NCBI RefSeq assembly: GCF_003946335.1 | Contig: NZ_RHNX01000004.1 | Span: 1-64,000 of the forward strand | DNA: 64,000 bases | Direction: 5' to 3' | Source: Levilactobacillus fujinensis | Lineage (GTDB): Bacteria; Bacillota; Bacilli; Lactobacillales; Lactobacillaceae | Made by a program: the position numbers and the translations under genes | The notes under the pieces: model-generated | Databases searched by the model: none | Told to the model about the DNA's origin: nothing | What the model saw: only the letters and a program-made list of their open reading frames with translations | In this document: piece by piece, positions 55,251 through 64,000 of the stretch | Layout of the letters: every line of letters begins with the position of its first letter | Numbering within the stretch: the stretch's first letter is position 1

Positions 55251-55395
55251 GCTATTTTTAATTTTAAATAAGCTCGGCAATACATGACGTGTAACGTGCC
55301 AAGCGGCAATAACTTATATTTTACCATGAATTTCTAGCTTTCGGCTTATGAGGTGTTCAATCGCAACAAAACACGAAAATAAGGTGGATTGACGT

Positions 55396-55425
55396 AAAAA
55401 AGCTAGGACCAAGATGGCCTAGCTT
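55396..55425 (-). terminator. Terminator of rny
   Basis: AAGCTAGG pairs with CCTAGCTT around a 10-nt loop, followed by a T run on the minus strand. Confidence 0.88.
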
Positions 55426-55432
55426 CTCTGAC

Positions 55433-56992
55433 TTATTTCGCATATTCAACTGACCGGACTTCCCGGATGACGGAAACTTTGACGTGGCCTGGGTAATCCA
55501 GGTCCTCTTCAATTTGTTTCTTAATGTCTCGTGCCAAGACAACGGCATCCGTATCGGAAATCTTCTCGGGCCGCACAATAACTCTCACTTCACGTCCAGC
55601 TTGGATGGCAAAACTATGATCAACACCATCGAAGGCGTTGGCAATTGTTTCCAACTTGTCCAAACGATGAATGTAACTTTCGAGAGAATCAGAACGTGCG
55701 CCTGGTCGGGTGGCTGAAATCATATCAGCGGTACCAACCAGTTCCGCAATTACGGATTGCGGTGCCGTTTGATCTGCCTGAGCAGCGATGGCATTGACTA
55801 CAACAGAACTTTCCCGGTACTTCTTTGCCAGTTCGGTTCCAGTTGTAATGTAAGAATTGTCATCTTCATGCTCTGCAGCGCGGCCAATATCATGTAATAA
55901 TCCTGCACGTTTTGCTAACGTAACATCCTCACCTAGTTCAGCCGCTAAGACCCCAGTGATCTTAGCAACCTCAATTGAATGGGCCAACGCGTTTTGCCCA
56001 TGGGAAATTCGGAAGTTCAAGCGGCCAACGAGCTTAACCAATTCGGGATGCATCGAATGAATCCCGAGATCAAAGGTTGCTTGTTCGCCAAGCTCCCGGA
56101 CGTGTTCGTCCAGTTCTTTTTTGGCCTTTGCGACCATTTCTTCAATCCGTGCCGGATGAATCCGACCGTCTTGAATCAATTTCTCTAAGGCAATCTTGGC
56201 AACTTCGCGCCGTAAAGGATCGAAGCCACTCAAAACGACGGCTTCAGGCGTATCATCGATGATCAGATCAATTCCGGTCAACGTCTCCAACGTCCGAATA
56301 TTCCGCCCTTCACGACCGATAATCCGGCCTTTCATGTCGTCGTTAGGCAACGTCACAACAGAAATCGTTGTCTCGGTCACCATATCGGCAGCACTTCTTT
56401 GAATAGCAGACACAATCAAGTCCTTGGCATTCGCCTGGGCCGTCTTGCGTGCCGTCTCTTCGCTTTCTTTAATCATTTTGGCACGTTCACCCGCCAGAGC
56501 CTTCTTAGCCTCTGAAATAATCAGGTCACGCGCATCTTCCTGGGATAAGGCAGCGACTTCTTCGACCGCTGCCTGGCGTTTTTCAATCAGTGAGTCTGCT
56601 TGCTGTTGCTTCTTAGCTAAATTCTGTTCTTCACCGCTAAGCTTTTTGTCGCGTCGGTTCAACGAATTCTCACGCTTTTCCAGAGAGTTATCCTTCCGGT
56701 CTAACGTTTCTTCCCGTTGAATCAATCGGTCTTCTTGCTTCTGAACTTCGGCACGACGTTCTTTCAGCTCTTGTTCGACCTCTGCACGATACTTATGGCT
56801 GTCCTCTTTGGCTTCAAGTAAAGCCTCTTTAGTAGCAGTCTCAGCTTGCTTTTTGGCTTCCGTCAAGACACCTTCAGCAGTGTACTTGGCAGCATCTAGC
56901 TTGCGTTCATGGACAGATTTACGAAAATAATACCCGCCCACAACACCAACAACGATAGCGATGATTGCGAGGATTATAATTGGAACACTCAT
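55433..56992 (-). CDS. rny: Ribonuclease Y
   Basis: The 519-residue protein has an N-terminal membrane helix (about 3-24), a long charged coiled-coil (30-200), a KH domain with [12 protein letters not shown] near 225, and an HD domain with [12 protein letters not shown] near 368. It starts bulk mRNA decay at the membrane. GGAGG precedes the ATG. A perfect TTGACA-17-TAAAAT promoter is upstream. Confidence 0.97.
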   Translation of the reverse strand: MSVPIIILAIIAIVVGVVGGYYFRKSVHERKLDAAKYTAEGVLTEAKKQAETATKEALLEAKEDSHKYRAEVEQELKERRAEVQKQEDRLIQREETLDRKDNSLEKRENSLNRRDKKLSGEEQNLAKKQQQADSLIEKRQAAVEEVAALSQEDARDLIISEAKKALAGERAKMIKESEETARKTAQANAKDLIVSAIQRSAADMVTETTISVVTLPNDDMKGRIIGREGRNIRTLETLTGIDLIIDDTPEAVVLSGFDPLRREVAKIALEKLIQDGRIHPARIEEMVAKAKKELDEHVRELGEQATFDLGIHSMHPELVKLVGRLNFRISHGQNALAHSIEVAKITGVLAAELGEDVTLAKRAGLLHDIGRAAEHEDDNSYITTGTELAKKYRESSVVVNAIAAQADQTAPQSVIAELVGTADMISATRPGARSDSLESYIHRLDKLETIANAFDGVDHSFAIQAGREVRVIVRPEKISDTDAVVLARDIKKQIEEDLDYPGHVKVSVIREVRSVEYAK

Positions 56993-57076
56993 GATTCCAC
57001 CTCCGCATCATCAAAAATGACTAATTTAAAATCAGACTTTTTTTAGATGGTGATTATGATAACTGACACAAGTTCA

Positions 57077-57105
57077 ATTTTAATGGTTGCCATGAACGCT
57101 GTCAA
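57077..57105 (-). promoter_or_regulatory. Promoter of rny
   Basis: TTGACA (57100-57105) and TAAAAT (57077-57082) on the minus strand, 17-bp spacer. Confidence 0.8.
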
Positions 57106-57156
57106 CTAAACTCACCGGAATCTCGACCGGTTGTCACGAAAACATCTGTGGATAGT

Positions 57157-57209
57157 AAAAAAACGTTGTAATTTCCCGACTCCCGGTCGAAAAACGAAAC
57201 AACGTTTTA
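57157..57209 (-). terminator. Terminator of recA
   Basis: AAAACGTTGT pairs with ACAACGTTTT; an inner stem CGACCGGGAGTCG is visible; a T run follows. Confidence 0.85.
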
Positions 57210-57219
57210 CAGGAACAAC

Positions 57220-58356
57220 TTATTTAGTATCTGGCTTATTCGCCGTATCTGGGGTCAAATCCATCTGAGTAGCCGTGTCCTTGGGCTTAACCTTAGACTT
57301 GGTATCCTTCTCAACAGCCTTATCTTTCCCCTTAGTGTCAGCCTTCTTCGACGCAGCAGCGTCATCGTCAGCAACACCATAGGCAGCCCGGACACGTTGG
57401 TTCACTTCAGCCATCATGTCAGCATGATCAGCTAAATACTGCTTGGCATTCTCACGACCTTGACCAATTCGGTCTTCGCCATAAGAGTACCATGAGCCAC
57501 TCTTATCAACGATTTCCTTTTCAACGGCCATGTCGATCAATTCACCGGTTTGAGAAATCCCGTGACCATACATGATATCGACTTCAGCACGCTTAAACGG
57601 TGGCGCAACCTTGTTCTTAACAACTTTGATTCGAGTCCGGTTACCAATCACGTTGGTCCCGTCCTTGATTTGTTCTGCGCGCCGAACTTCAAGCCGAACT
57701 GTTGCGTAGAACTTCAAGGCCCGACCACCAGGCGTGGTTTCAGGGTTACCAAACATAACCCCAACCTTTTCACGAATTTGGTTAATGAACAGGGCAATTG
57801 TCTTAGTCTTGTTGATTGTCCCAGAAAGCTTCCGTAAAGCCTGTGACATCATCCGGGCTTGTAGGCCCACATGCGCGTCACCCATTTCGCCTTCAATTTC
57901 GGCACGTGGTACCAGAGCAGCAACGGAGTCAACGACCACGATGTCAACAGCACCACTAGAAATCAAGGCATCAGCAATCTGTAACCCTTGTTCCCCGGTA
58001 TCCGGTTGTGAGAGCAGCAGATCATCAATGTTAACCCCTAAGGCCGTCGCGTAAGCTGGGTCCAAAGCGTTTTCAGCATCGATATAAGCTGCAGTCCCAC
58101 CGCGCTTTTGCACCTCGGCAACGGCGTGTAAGGCCACAGTCGTTTTCCCTGAAGATTCTGGACCGTAGATTTCTACGATTCGTCCTCGGGGATATCCGCC
58201 GACCCCTAACGCTACATCAAGAGCTAACGAGCCAGATGGTACGACGCTTACTTGCATTTTGGTATTGTCGCCCATCCGCATGATGGACCCCTTACCAAAG
58301 TCTTTTTCAATTTTCTTCAGCGCTTTATCTAACGCCGCTTGCCGTTCGTCAGCCAT
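57220..58356 (-). CDS. recA: Recombinase RecA
   Basis: The 378-residue recombinase has Walker [10 protein letters not shown] near 67-75, Walker [15 protein letters not shown] near 140, loop L1 segment [18 protein letters not shown], and loop L2 [18 protein letters not shown] near 205. A Lys/Asp-rich tail follows residue 330. ATG 58356 follows AAAGGAGG. It has its own promoter with an SOS-type box upstream and may also be read through from cinA. Confidence 0.98.
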   Translation of the reverse strand: MADERQAALDKALKKIEKDFGKGSIMRMGDNTKMQVSVVPSGSLALDVALGVGGYPRGRIVEIYGPESSGKTTVALHAVAEVQKRGGTAAYIDAENALDPAYATALGVNIDDLLLSQPDTGEQGLQIADALISSGAVDIVVVDSVAALVPRAEIEGEMGDAHVGLQARMMSQALRKLSGTINKTKTIALFINQIREKVGVMFGNPETTPGGRALKFYATVRLEVRRAEQIKDGTNVIGNRTRIKVVKNKVAPPFKRAEVDIMYGHGISQTGELIDMAVEKEIVDKSGSWYSYGEDRIGQGRENAKQYLADHADMMAEVNQRVRAAYGVADDDAAASKKADTKGKDKAVEKDTKSKVKPKDTATQMDLTPDTANKPDTK

Positions 58357-58392
58357 CCAAATCCTCCTTTGAAACATCAATATTCAAGTAAC

Positions 58393-58442
58393 ACTATACC
58401 GGCTTATGTTCGAAAATGCAAGCAAAAGAAGAACAAAAGTTC
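58393..58442 (-). promoter_or_regulatory. recA promoter and LexA-type operator
   Basis: On the minus strand TTGCAT (58416-58421) and TATAGT (58393-58398) have a 17-bp spacer. The perfect palindrome GAAC-TTTT-GTTC lies upstream (58431-58442), matching the LexA core. A second half-site CGAACAT lies inside the spacer. Confidence 0.65.
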
Positions 58443-58446
58443 CCCT

Positions 58447-59697
58447 TTATTTTTTAGCTTGCAAAATTCGACGAATCCAGTCTAATCCGGTCATGACTGT
58501 TCTTTCGCGAATCTTAGCCCGGGTCCCTGTCAGCCGAATCAGCTGTGCTTGCGCGGCTTGCCCACGCTGGGCTAAGCCGATCCACACAGTTCCCGCGGGT
58601 TGGCCTTCCAATGCATCTGGACCAGCGACACCGGTAAAGCTCAACGCAAAATCGGTGTCTAATTTTTGCCGGGAACGTTCCGCCATTTCCTTGGCTGTAG
58701 CTTCACTTACGACCCCTTGTTCGTCAATCGTCTTTTCAGGAACACCCAGCAACACATGCTTTGCTTCATTGGCATAAGTCACAAAACCACCCGGGAAGAT
58801 GGCCGAGACGCCAGGAACATCACCTAGCGTACTCTGAAACTCGCCAGCCGTTAAACTTTCAGCTGCCGTAATGGTCAAATGCCGTGCAATCAGTTCGTTC
58901 ACGACAACTTGGGCTAATGTATTGTCATCGCCGTAACCATAAAGGTAATCCCCCACCCGATCCTTGATTGTCACAATCATGTTATCCAACAAGTGCTGTC
59001 CAGTAACCTCGTCTTCAGCCCTAGCAGTTAATCGTAGCGTGACTTCGGTTTCCTTAGCATAAGGGGCAATCGTCGGGTTTGTCTGATGCGCAATCAAATC
59101 ATTCAGTTCCGTCACCAATTGTGATTCGCCAATACCAAAGAACCGCAATACCCGTGACACCAAGTATTCTTGGCGTTGGTAGGCCCGCTTCAATCGCGGT
59201 AAGGCTTCCTTCAGAAACATTGGCTCCAATTCACTTGGTGGTCCAGGCAGCAACAACATATCTGCCCCATTAAGAGACTGATAGAAGGCACCTACAGCCA
59301 TTCCCGTTGTATTCTTGAGGGATTGACTGCCGGCAGGGTAAAGTGCCTGTAATCGATTATTAGGCGTTAATTTTCGGCCGGTCACAGCAAAGTGATGTTG
59401 AATCTTCGCCATGGCAACCTCATCTTCTACCAGCTTAACACCAAGCAATTGTGCCACTGTCTGCTTAGTCAGATCATCTTTAGTCGGTCCTAACCCCCCA
59501 CTAATGATCACCAAGTCACTTCGTGAGCGTGCCTGTTCCAGTACCGCCGTTAAACGATCGGCGTTGTCACCCACTAGAGAATGATAATAAACTTCAATGC
59601 CGGCCTCGGCCAGCTCCCGTGCAACAAACGCTGAGTTGGTATCCACGACTTGACCCAATAAAATTTCCGTTCCAACGGCAATGATCTCCGCTTGCAT
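58447..59697 (-). CDS. cinA: Competence/damage-inducible protein CinA
   Basis: The 416-residue protein has the N-terminal molybdopterin-binding-like domain (IIAVGTEILLG, SGGLGPTKDD near 67, LLPGPPSEL near 150) and the C-terminal CinA domain with TAAESLTAGEF near 280, GGFVTYANEAK near 302 and FTGVAGPD near 362 (NMN deamidase type). CinA brings RecA to the membrane in transformable streptococci. AGGAGGGG precedes the ATG. A motif shared with comGA lies upstream. Confidence 0.95.
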   Translation of the reverse strand: MQAEIIAVGTEILLGQVVDTNSAFVARELAEAGIEVYYHSLVGDNADRLTAVLEQARSRSDLVIISGGLGPTKDDLTKQTVAQLLGVKLVEDEVAMAKIQHHFAVTGRKLTPNNRLQALYPAGSQSLKNTTGMAVGAFYQSLNGADMLLLPGPPSELEPMFLKEALPRLKRAYQRQEYLVSRVLRFFGIGESQLVTELNDLIAHQTNPTIAPYAKETEVTLRLTARAEDEVTGQHLLDNMIVTIKDRVGDYLYGYGDDNTLAQVVVNELIARHLTITAAESLTAGEFQSTLGDVPGVSAIFPGGFVTYANEAKHVLLGVPEKTIDEQGVVSEATAKEMAERSRQKLDTDFALSFTGVAGPDALEGQPAGTVWIGLAQRGQAAQAQLIRLTGTRAKIRERTVMTGLDWIRRILQAKK

Positions 59698-59727
59698 TGG
59701 TGACCCCTCCTACGGTTACATAGTTAT

Positions 59728-59751
59728 CTCCGTAAAAACGCTACGAATATT
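59728..59751 (-). promoter_or_regulatory. Candidate competence sigma factor promoter of cinA-recA
   Basis: On the minus strand AATATTCG (59744-59751), 10 bp, ACGGAG (59728-59733), then ATAACT. Sequence and spacing equal the comGA motif; distance to the ATG is 30 bp. Confidence 0.6.
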
Positions 59752-59759
59752 TTTTATTT

Positions 59760-59970
59760 AACAAACCTTTTTAAAATCGTTTGATCAAAAACCAGCTACT
59801 TGGTGCTCACTTTGGCTGCCACATTTCGGTCTAACTATAAGACGGAATATAACCCCCATGGGTAGCTCCGAAAATACACGTTTTAGTACCTGATTTCAAA
59901 TCAAGCGAGAACCTCGATCTCAGGGTGACGTATCCCCTAGTGGGCCGGCCATGCACCTAAGTTTGCATTA
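59760..59970. other. Non-coding gap between cinA and pgsA
   Basis: No gene is supported. Short GC-rich patches resemble the composition of the other operon-boundary repeats, but I could not align this one convincingly to the A or B type. Confidence 0.3.
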
Positions 59971-59974
59971 CCCC

Positions 59975-60013
59975 CTAACGAGAGATAACCCTCGTTAGTC
60001 AACGAAGGTTATC
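59975..60013 (-). terminator. Two overlapping hairpins after pgsA
   Basis: CTAACGAG...CTCGTTAG (59975-59998, perfect 8 bp) and GATAACC(C)TCGTT...AACGA(A)GGTTATC (59984-60013, 13 bp with one mismatch) share the CTCGTTAG segment and cannot form together. Neither is followed by a T run on the minus strand. Confidence 0.55.
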
Positions 60014-60022
60014 ATAACATGT

Positions 60023-60607
60023 TTATTCAGCTGAGGACTCTGCGAAGACTTCGCGATTCTTAATGAAGTAGTCGATTCCAGAGTAAATTGTGAAGAAGAG
60101 ACAGATGTAGAAGAAAATCAATGCCATTGGCACGTGAATCGTGCCAAAACCAATGTTGTTTAACAGTAAGAGAATAATGCCCACCATTTGAGTTGTCGTC
60201 TTGATTTTCCCTGGCCAAGCTGCAGCAAGGACCTTACCACCCGTTTCAACCACAATCAGTCGCAGCCCGGTCACTGCCAATTCCCGACAAACGATGATGG
60301 CCACGCCCCAAGCTGGAACGGCTCCCATAGCAACCAAAAGGATGAAAGCCGTCATGACGATCATTTTATCTGCTAGCGGATCAGCGAATTTTCCAAAATT
60401 CGTAACTAAATGTTGTCGCCGCGCAATCTGACCGTCCAAAAAGTCCGTAATGGAAGCTATCGCAAAAATTATCGCTCCCCAGATCTGCGTCACTGGAATT
60501 GCCGTTCCCAACCAGGTAACGGTGCCCCAATCCAATGGTAAGACCAGTAATAACAGAAAGACGGGGATCAAAATAATTCGAATAATAGTTAACCGATTCG
60601 GCAAATT
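60023..60607 (-). CDS. pgsA: CDP-diacylglycerol-glycerol-3-phosphate 3-phosphatidyltransferase
   Basis: The 194-residue membrane enzyme makes phosphatidylglycerol phosphate. The CDP-alcohol phosphotransferase motif D-G-x2-A-R-x8-G-x3-D-x3-D is seen in DFLDGQIARRQHLVTNFG followed by KFADPLADK near 65-90. About five hydrophobic segments. The start is GTG 60607, where AAGGAGG is well spaced. It follows the RodZ-like gene as in most Firmicutes. Confidence 0.96.
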   Translation of the reverse strand, partial: NLPNRLTIIRIILIPVFLLLLVLPLDWGTVTWLGTAIPVTQIWGAIIFAIASITDFLDGQIARRQHLVTNFGKFADPLADKMIVMTAFILLVAMGAVPAWGVAIIVCRELAVTGLRLIVVETGGKVLAAAWPGKIKTTTQMVGIILLLLNNIGFGTIHVPMALIFFYICLFFTIYSGIDYFIKNREVFAESSAE

Positions 60608-60682
60608 CACAAAAAATTCCTCCTTAAATTCCCACTTCACACAAAAAGCGCGCCGGTCGCCACGGACCGACCCGCTCTTTGA

Positions 60683-61615
60683 CTATTTGAATTCCAAAAT
60701 AACACTTTGTACTTGAGACGTTGTGCTGGAGCTGCTAGAAGTGGTCGTTGTCGCACTCGAACTTGAACTAGAAGCACTACTCGTCGCCGTTGTTGATGTG
60801 AAGTCAAAGCTCTTACCATCGACCTTCACCTTAGTTGCGGGTGCGTTCCCAAACTTAAAGGTCACACTAGTCGCAGAACTTGGTAACGTCAAAGAGTGTG
60901 TGGTCGAGCTGGACAACGTCCCTTGCCAAACCGTGGACCCATTAGCCGTTACGGAAAGCCAAGCGCTACCCGTTGCGGATAAGCTAATTTTTGGCTTGGA
61001 AGCGGCATTCTTCATTTCCCAAGTCGAACCAGAACTCGTGGTGCTCAATTGCTTGAAGCTAGCTGTCTTCTTAGATGACGACTTTTTAGAAGAAGACTTC
61101 TTGCTAGAACTACTGCTCGACTTCGCACTGCTACTGCTACCAGAAACGCTCACAGAACTGCTATCAACGTTGTTCTTAGTCGAAGAACCACCATTACGAG
61201 AAGCCGCGACCCAGATACCCACCAATACTACTAGAACCACGACCACGATTCCGACGATTGGAATCGTCCGTCGCAACTTCACGTAGCGTTCATCGACCTG
61301 CCGCTGTTGTGAGCGGGTCTCCGGGTTATTTTCATTAACCTTATCAACGTACTCCTGCGTTTGCGTGCTTGGCAAAGCACTGTCAAACTGCTTTAACAGT
61401 TCCGCACCATCCAAATCAACCATGTCCGCGTATTGTTTAATGAAGGCCCGGACATAAAAGTCGCCGGGCAGTTCGTCAAAATTTTGGTCTTCGATTGCAA
61501 TGAGATAGCGTTTCTGAATCTTCGTCGCCTGCTGCAGGTCGTCTAAGGTAAAGCCCTTGGCAATCCGCGCATCTTTTAGCGTCTTTCCCAATGTAATTTT
61601 ACTATTATCACTCAT
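60683..61615 (-). CDS. RodZ-like membrane protein (YmfM-type HTH protein)
   Basis: The 310-residue protein has an Xre/RodZ-type helix-turn-helix (about 8-70: LKDARIAKGFTLDDLQQATKI), a membrane helix (about 113-133), a Ser/Lys-rich outside linker (about 140-180) and a C-terminal DUF4115 beta domain (about 195-265), ending in a Ser/Thr-rich tail. RodZ-type proteins link MreB to wall synthesis. ATG 61615 has GGAG 9 nt upstream. Confidence 0.9.
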   Translation of the reverse strand: MSDNSKITLGKTLKDARIAKGFTLDDLQQATKIQKRYLIAIEDQNFDELPGDFYVRAFIKQYADMVDLDGAELLKQFDSALPSTQTQEYVDKVNENNPETRSQQRQVDERYVKLRRTIPIVGIVVVVLVVLVGIWVAASRNGGSSTKNNVDSSSVSVSGSSSSAKSSSSSSKKSSSKKSSSKKTASFKQLSTTSSGSTWEMKNAASKPKISLSATGSAWLSVTANGSTVWQGTLSSSTTHSLTLPSSATSVTFKFGNAPATKVKVDGKSFDFTSTTATSSASSSSSSATTTTSSSSSTTSQVQSVILEFK

Positions 61616-61731
61616 GATTAAATTCTCCACCTGTTCAAAATTTCTCTATCATGCAAAGTATAGCATAGGCACCGCCGCATTTTCAGCAACAGCTCCTAGA
61701 TTTCAGGATTTAACGGTTTCTTAACCTCCAG

Positions 61732-63021
61732 CTAGGGCAAAACCGTGTAGGTCGTACGTTGACTGTTGGTTAAGAAAGTTTGGGTAACATCTATGAGGTC
61801 CGTGAACTGTATACGTTCAAGTGTCGCGAGCTCATCAAAAATAGTTGCCCCCGCGAACAGCGGCCCGTCATACTGATTGGCAATAGCTTCAACCGAATTA
61901 ATGGCCCCAATAATACGACCAATGGCTTCCCGCTTGACCAACTCAAATTGGCTTTCTGCGCCCTTTAGTTGAGCCGGTGCATCGTCTAGAATCGCCGTTA
62001 ACTCACTAATAAAGGTCTCTGGATCATCCGTATCACCAGCCAATTGGGCAAATTGGGCGCCGCGTTGAACCTGAAAATCGTATCCAAAGCTGTCATCGAT
62101 CACGTTAGCATCATATAACCGCAAATAGTTATCGCTGGTATCATTAAACAACAGGTCAAACATTAAGGACATCGCCACGCTGTAGTCTAACCCATCTCGA
62201 CCACTTGGAACCTCATTGAAGCCCCGGATACCAATGCTGACCTTAGGCCGGGTCACAGACAAATGGCGCGTCATGGCTGGCACAATGTCGGCGGGCGTCG
62301 CTTGGGGACTCGGAATTCGTTTGATTGGTTCGGCGGGTCCAAAGTCTTTGCCAGCTTGATTGCCGGTCACCCAGTCCAAAGTTTCCTCCGGATCAAGTTG
62401 GCCCACGACCACTAAGCTCGTGTTGCTGGGCTGGTAGAACGTGTTGTAAGCCGCATACAGATCATCGGCCGTAATCTTATCGATAGACGCTACAGTCCCA
62501 GCAATATCAATGTGTAGAGGCTCTTTGGGATACAATTGGCCAATCATTCCAAAATAACTCTGCCAGCCCGGATCATCGTCGTACATCTGAATTTCTTGGC
62601 CGATAATTCCCTTCTCCTTGTTCACCGTTGCCGCCGTAAAGTAAGGCTGCTGAACAAAATCCAAAAGAATATTCAAATTTTCTTTTAAATGGCTCGTCGT
62701 TGAAAACAGATAACTGGTCTGTGTAAAGCTGGTAAATGCATTGGCACTAGCCCCGTACTGACCAAAGAGATCAAAAGCATCATGATCCTTTTTCTCAAAC
62801 AACTTGTGTTCCAAGAAGTGGGCAATTCCGTCTGGAAATCGCACGGGCTCTGTCTGTCCTCGAGGAACAAATTCGTTATCTATCGACCCGTAGTCAGTCG
62901 TCATAATTGCAAACGTCTTATGAAAGCCCGCCTTGGGCATTAAAATCACCTTTAGCCCGTTAGCCAATGTGGTTTGATAAATGGTCTCGCCCAACCGATC
63001 ATACACTTGTTTATTCAGCAT
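61732..63021 (-). CDS. M16 family metallopeptidase (YmfH-like)
   Basis: The 429-residue protein has the inverted zinc motif HFLEHKLFEKKD (His about 74, Glu 77, His 78) and the distal Glu region ANAFTSFTQTSYLF and NKEKGIIGQEIQMYDD near 140. It should be the catalytic partner of the adjacent inactive M16 homologue. ATG 63021 follows GGAGGTG and overlaps the upstream gene by 11 bp. Substrates of this pair in lactobacilli are unknown; in other bacteria related pairs act on peptides or signals. Confidence 0.9.
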   Translation of the reverse strand: MLNKQVYDRLGETIYQTTLANGLKVILMPKAGFHKTFAIMTTDYGSIDNEFVPRGQTEPVRFPDGIAHFLEHKLFEKKDHDAFDLFGQYGASANAFTSFTQTSYLFSTTSHLKENLNILLDFVQQPYFTAATVNKEKGIIGQEIQMYDDDPGWQSYFGMIGQLYPKEPLHIDIAGTVASIDKITADDLYAAYNTFYQPSNTSLVVVGQLDPEETLDWVTGNQAGKDFGPAEPIKRIPSPQATPADIVPAMTRHLSVTRPKVSIGIRGFNEVPSGRDGLDYSVAMSLMFDLLFNDTSDNYLRLYDANVIDDSFGYDFQVQRGAQFAQLAGDTDDPETFISELTAILDDAPAQLKGAESQFELVKREAIGRIIGAINSVEAIANQYDGPLFAGATIFDELATLERIQFTDLIDVTQTFLTNSQRTTYTVLP

Positions 63022-64000
63022 GCTGGGCACCTCCATGTAAGCAGTAAGTTGCTTGCAGCGTCACTTTTTGTGCGACGCGTTGAACGTCAGCGATTGTAAC
63101 GGCTGCCAAGCTTTCTTCCCATTCTTTTAAGGGTTCATTTAAATGTGTTAATTGTGAATTCAAGAGTCCTGTTAGCCGGCGCTGTGGGCTATCTAACCCA
63201 GCAAGACGGGCATTTAACAGACTCGCTTTTACCTCAGCTAACAGGTCGGACGTTAATTCGCCACGTTGCAAGGCCTTTAGCTGCTCGTCAATAATCGCCA
63301 CGACTCGATCCTGATTCTCGGCTTGAATTCCAGCCTGAACGGACAAAGTTCCGGTAAACGGGCTGTACCCACTGCTGGCATAATAGGCCAGACTCGCCTT
63401 TTCCCGGACATTCGTAAAGAGCAAGGATAACGGCGAACCGCCGAAAGCCGCATTAAAGACCACGGCAGGTAAGAAGTCCGCATCATCTCTGTAAACAGGT
63501 AGTTGATAACCTAAGTTGAGCTTGGCCTGGACAACGGGCGCTAAGTCGTCCCCATTTTGGACACGGTCACGCTTCTCCCATCGATAGTATAACGACTGAT
63601 CAGCCACCGTTCGGTCCATCAATGGCCAGTCAGCTAACGCGGTTTGGACCCGTTCAGGTGTGACATCACCAATAACCGCAACGTGAACCGCATCGTTAAC
63701 CAGCATATCATGATACGTCTGCAAAACGGCCGTAGCTGAGAGCTCACCAAGGGTCGTGATATCACCCAAGGCACTCATTGCTTGGGCTGGTTGACCGCTG
63801 AATAAGAGTTCCTGTAAACGTCGGTTGGCGAGGTATTGTTTATCATCATCCAACGATTTAATAGCCGTCAGTAAGTTTTGTCGTTGCTGCGTAAACGTTA
63901 TCGGATCAAAGCTACCTTGTGGCAACAACGGGTCAAATAAAACTGCCCTTAAGAGCGCCATCCCTTGTTCAAACAAAGGGATTTTATCCGTAAAATGGTC
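63011..64000 (-). CDS. M16 family peptidase-like protein, N terminus beyond the window (YmfF-like)
   Basis: The reading frame is open at the right edge; the part present encodes about 330 residues, with family length near 420. It contains the C-terminal M16 domain (FGGSPLSLLFTNVREKASLAYYASSGYSP near 200 of this part) and lacks a zinc motif in the visible region, as in YmfF. It overlaps ymfH by 11 bp, so they probably act as a heteromer. Confidence 0.88.
   Translation of the reverse strand, partial: DHFTDKIPLFEQGMALLRAVLFDPLLPQGSFDPITFTQQRQNLLTAIKSLDDDKQYLANRRLQELLFSGQPAQAMSALGDITTLGELSATAVLQTYHDMLVNDAVHVAVIGDVTPERVQTALADWPLMDRTVADQSLYYRWEKRDRVQNGDDLAPVVQAKLNLGYQLPVYRDDADFLPAVVFNAAFGGSPLSLLFTNVREKASLAYYASSGYSPFTGTLSVQAGIQAENQDRVVAIIDEQLKALQRGELTSDLLAEVKASLLNARLAGLDSPQRRLTGLLNSQLTHLNEPLKEWEESLAAVTIADVQRVAQKVTLQATYCLHGGAQHAE

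Noticed and set aside
55230-55260. Plus-strand terminator (hairpin followed by TATTTTTA)
   Set aside because: No plus-strand gene lies upstream within many kilobases, so a rightward terminator has nothing to end.
60723-61286. 187-residue Leu/Val/Glu-rich frame antisense to the RodZ-like gene
   Set aside because: It is the complement of the Ser/Thr-rich domain and carries no signal of translation.

Overview
This window is chromosomal DNA of a low-to-mid GC Gram-positive bacterium of the family Lactobacillaceae. Gene content and order (racE-rdgB-ysnB, alaS-ireB-ruvX-DUF1292, zapA-cvpA-mutS2-trxA, mutS-mutL-ruvAB-yajC, rny-recA-cinA-pgsA-ymfM-ymfH-ymfF, divergent ccpA/pepQ, comGABCDEFG followed by a YtxK-type methyltransferase and ackA) match lactobacilli, and the LPQTG sorting signal and T-box leader fit. 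I think a Levilactobacillus-like species is likely, but the sequence alone does not fix the species.

Layout. Positions 1-460 look like the tandem-promoter leader of an rRNA operon transcribed leftward off the window edge. Positions 550-8.1 kb hold housekeeping and phosphoesterase genes (cvfD, a cyclophilin, pgpA-type and DedA genes, then an oppositely oriented yunD-yutD-HAD-lit cluster and an aldo/keto reductase). 8.5-16.9 kb has an amino acid permease, acetate kinase, a YtxK-type methyltransferase, the complete seven-gene comG pseudopilus operon and yebC. 17.2-19.4 kb is a two-gene glutamine-type ABC transporter. 19.6-24.6 kb is the most accessory part: a 1196-residue LPQTG-anchored surface protein with BspA-type leucine-rich repeats, followed by an unrecognised membrane protein. 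24.9-28.6 kb has ccpA, divergent pepQ and a ytxGH-like pair; 28.7-31.2 kb an MscS channel and an IS110-family element. 31.2-64 kb is almost entirely leftward housekeeping genes for nucleotide sanitation, cell wall, division, tRNA charging, mismatch repair, Holliday junction processing, SOS response, RNA turnover and phospholipid synthesis, ending in a truncated M16 peptidase gene.

Regulatory reading. Three SOS-type palindromes lie at recA, ruvA and dinB. comGA and cinA-recA share a bipartite upstream motif at the same distance from their starts, best read as a competence sigma factor promoter, so recA would be under both SOS and competence control. alaS has a T-box leader, and ccpA has a perfect cre site beside its promoter.

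Least explained by standard annotation: a family of diverged non-coding repeats of about 90-160 bp placed at operon boundaries throughout the window. It and the competence-type motif are the strongest candidates for something not yet described. Many computed ORFs begin too early; starts here were moved to codons with a Shine-Dalgarno sequence where one is visible.
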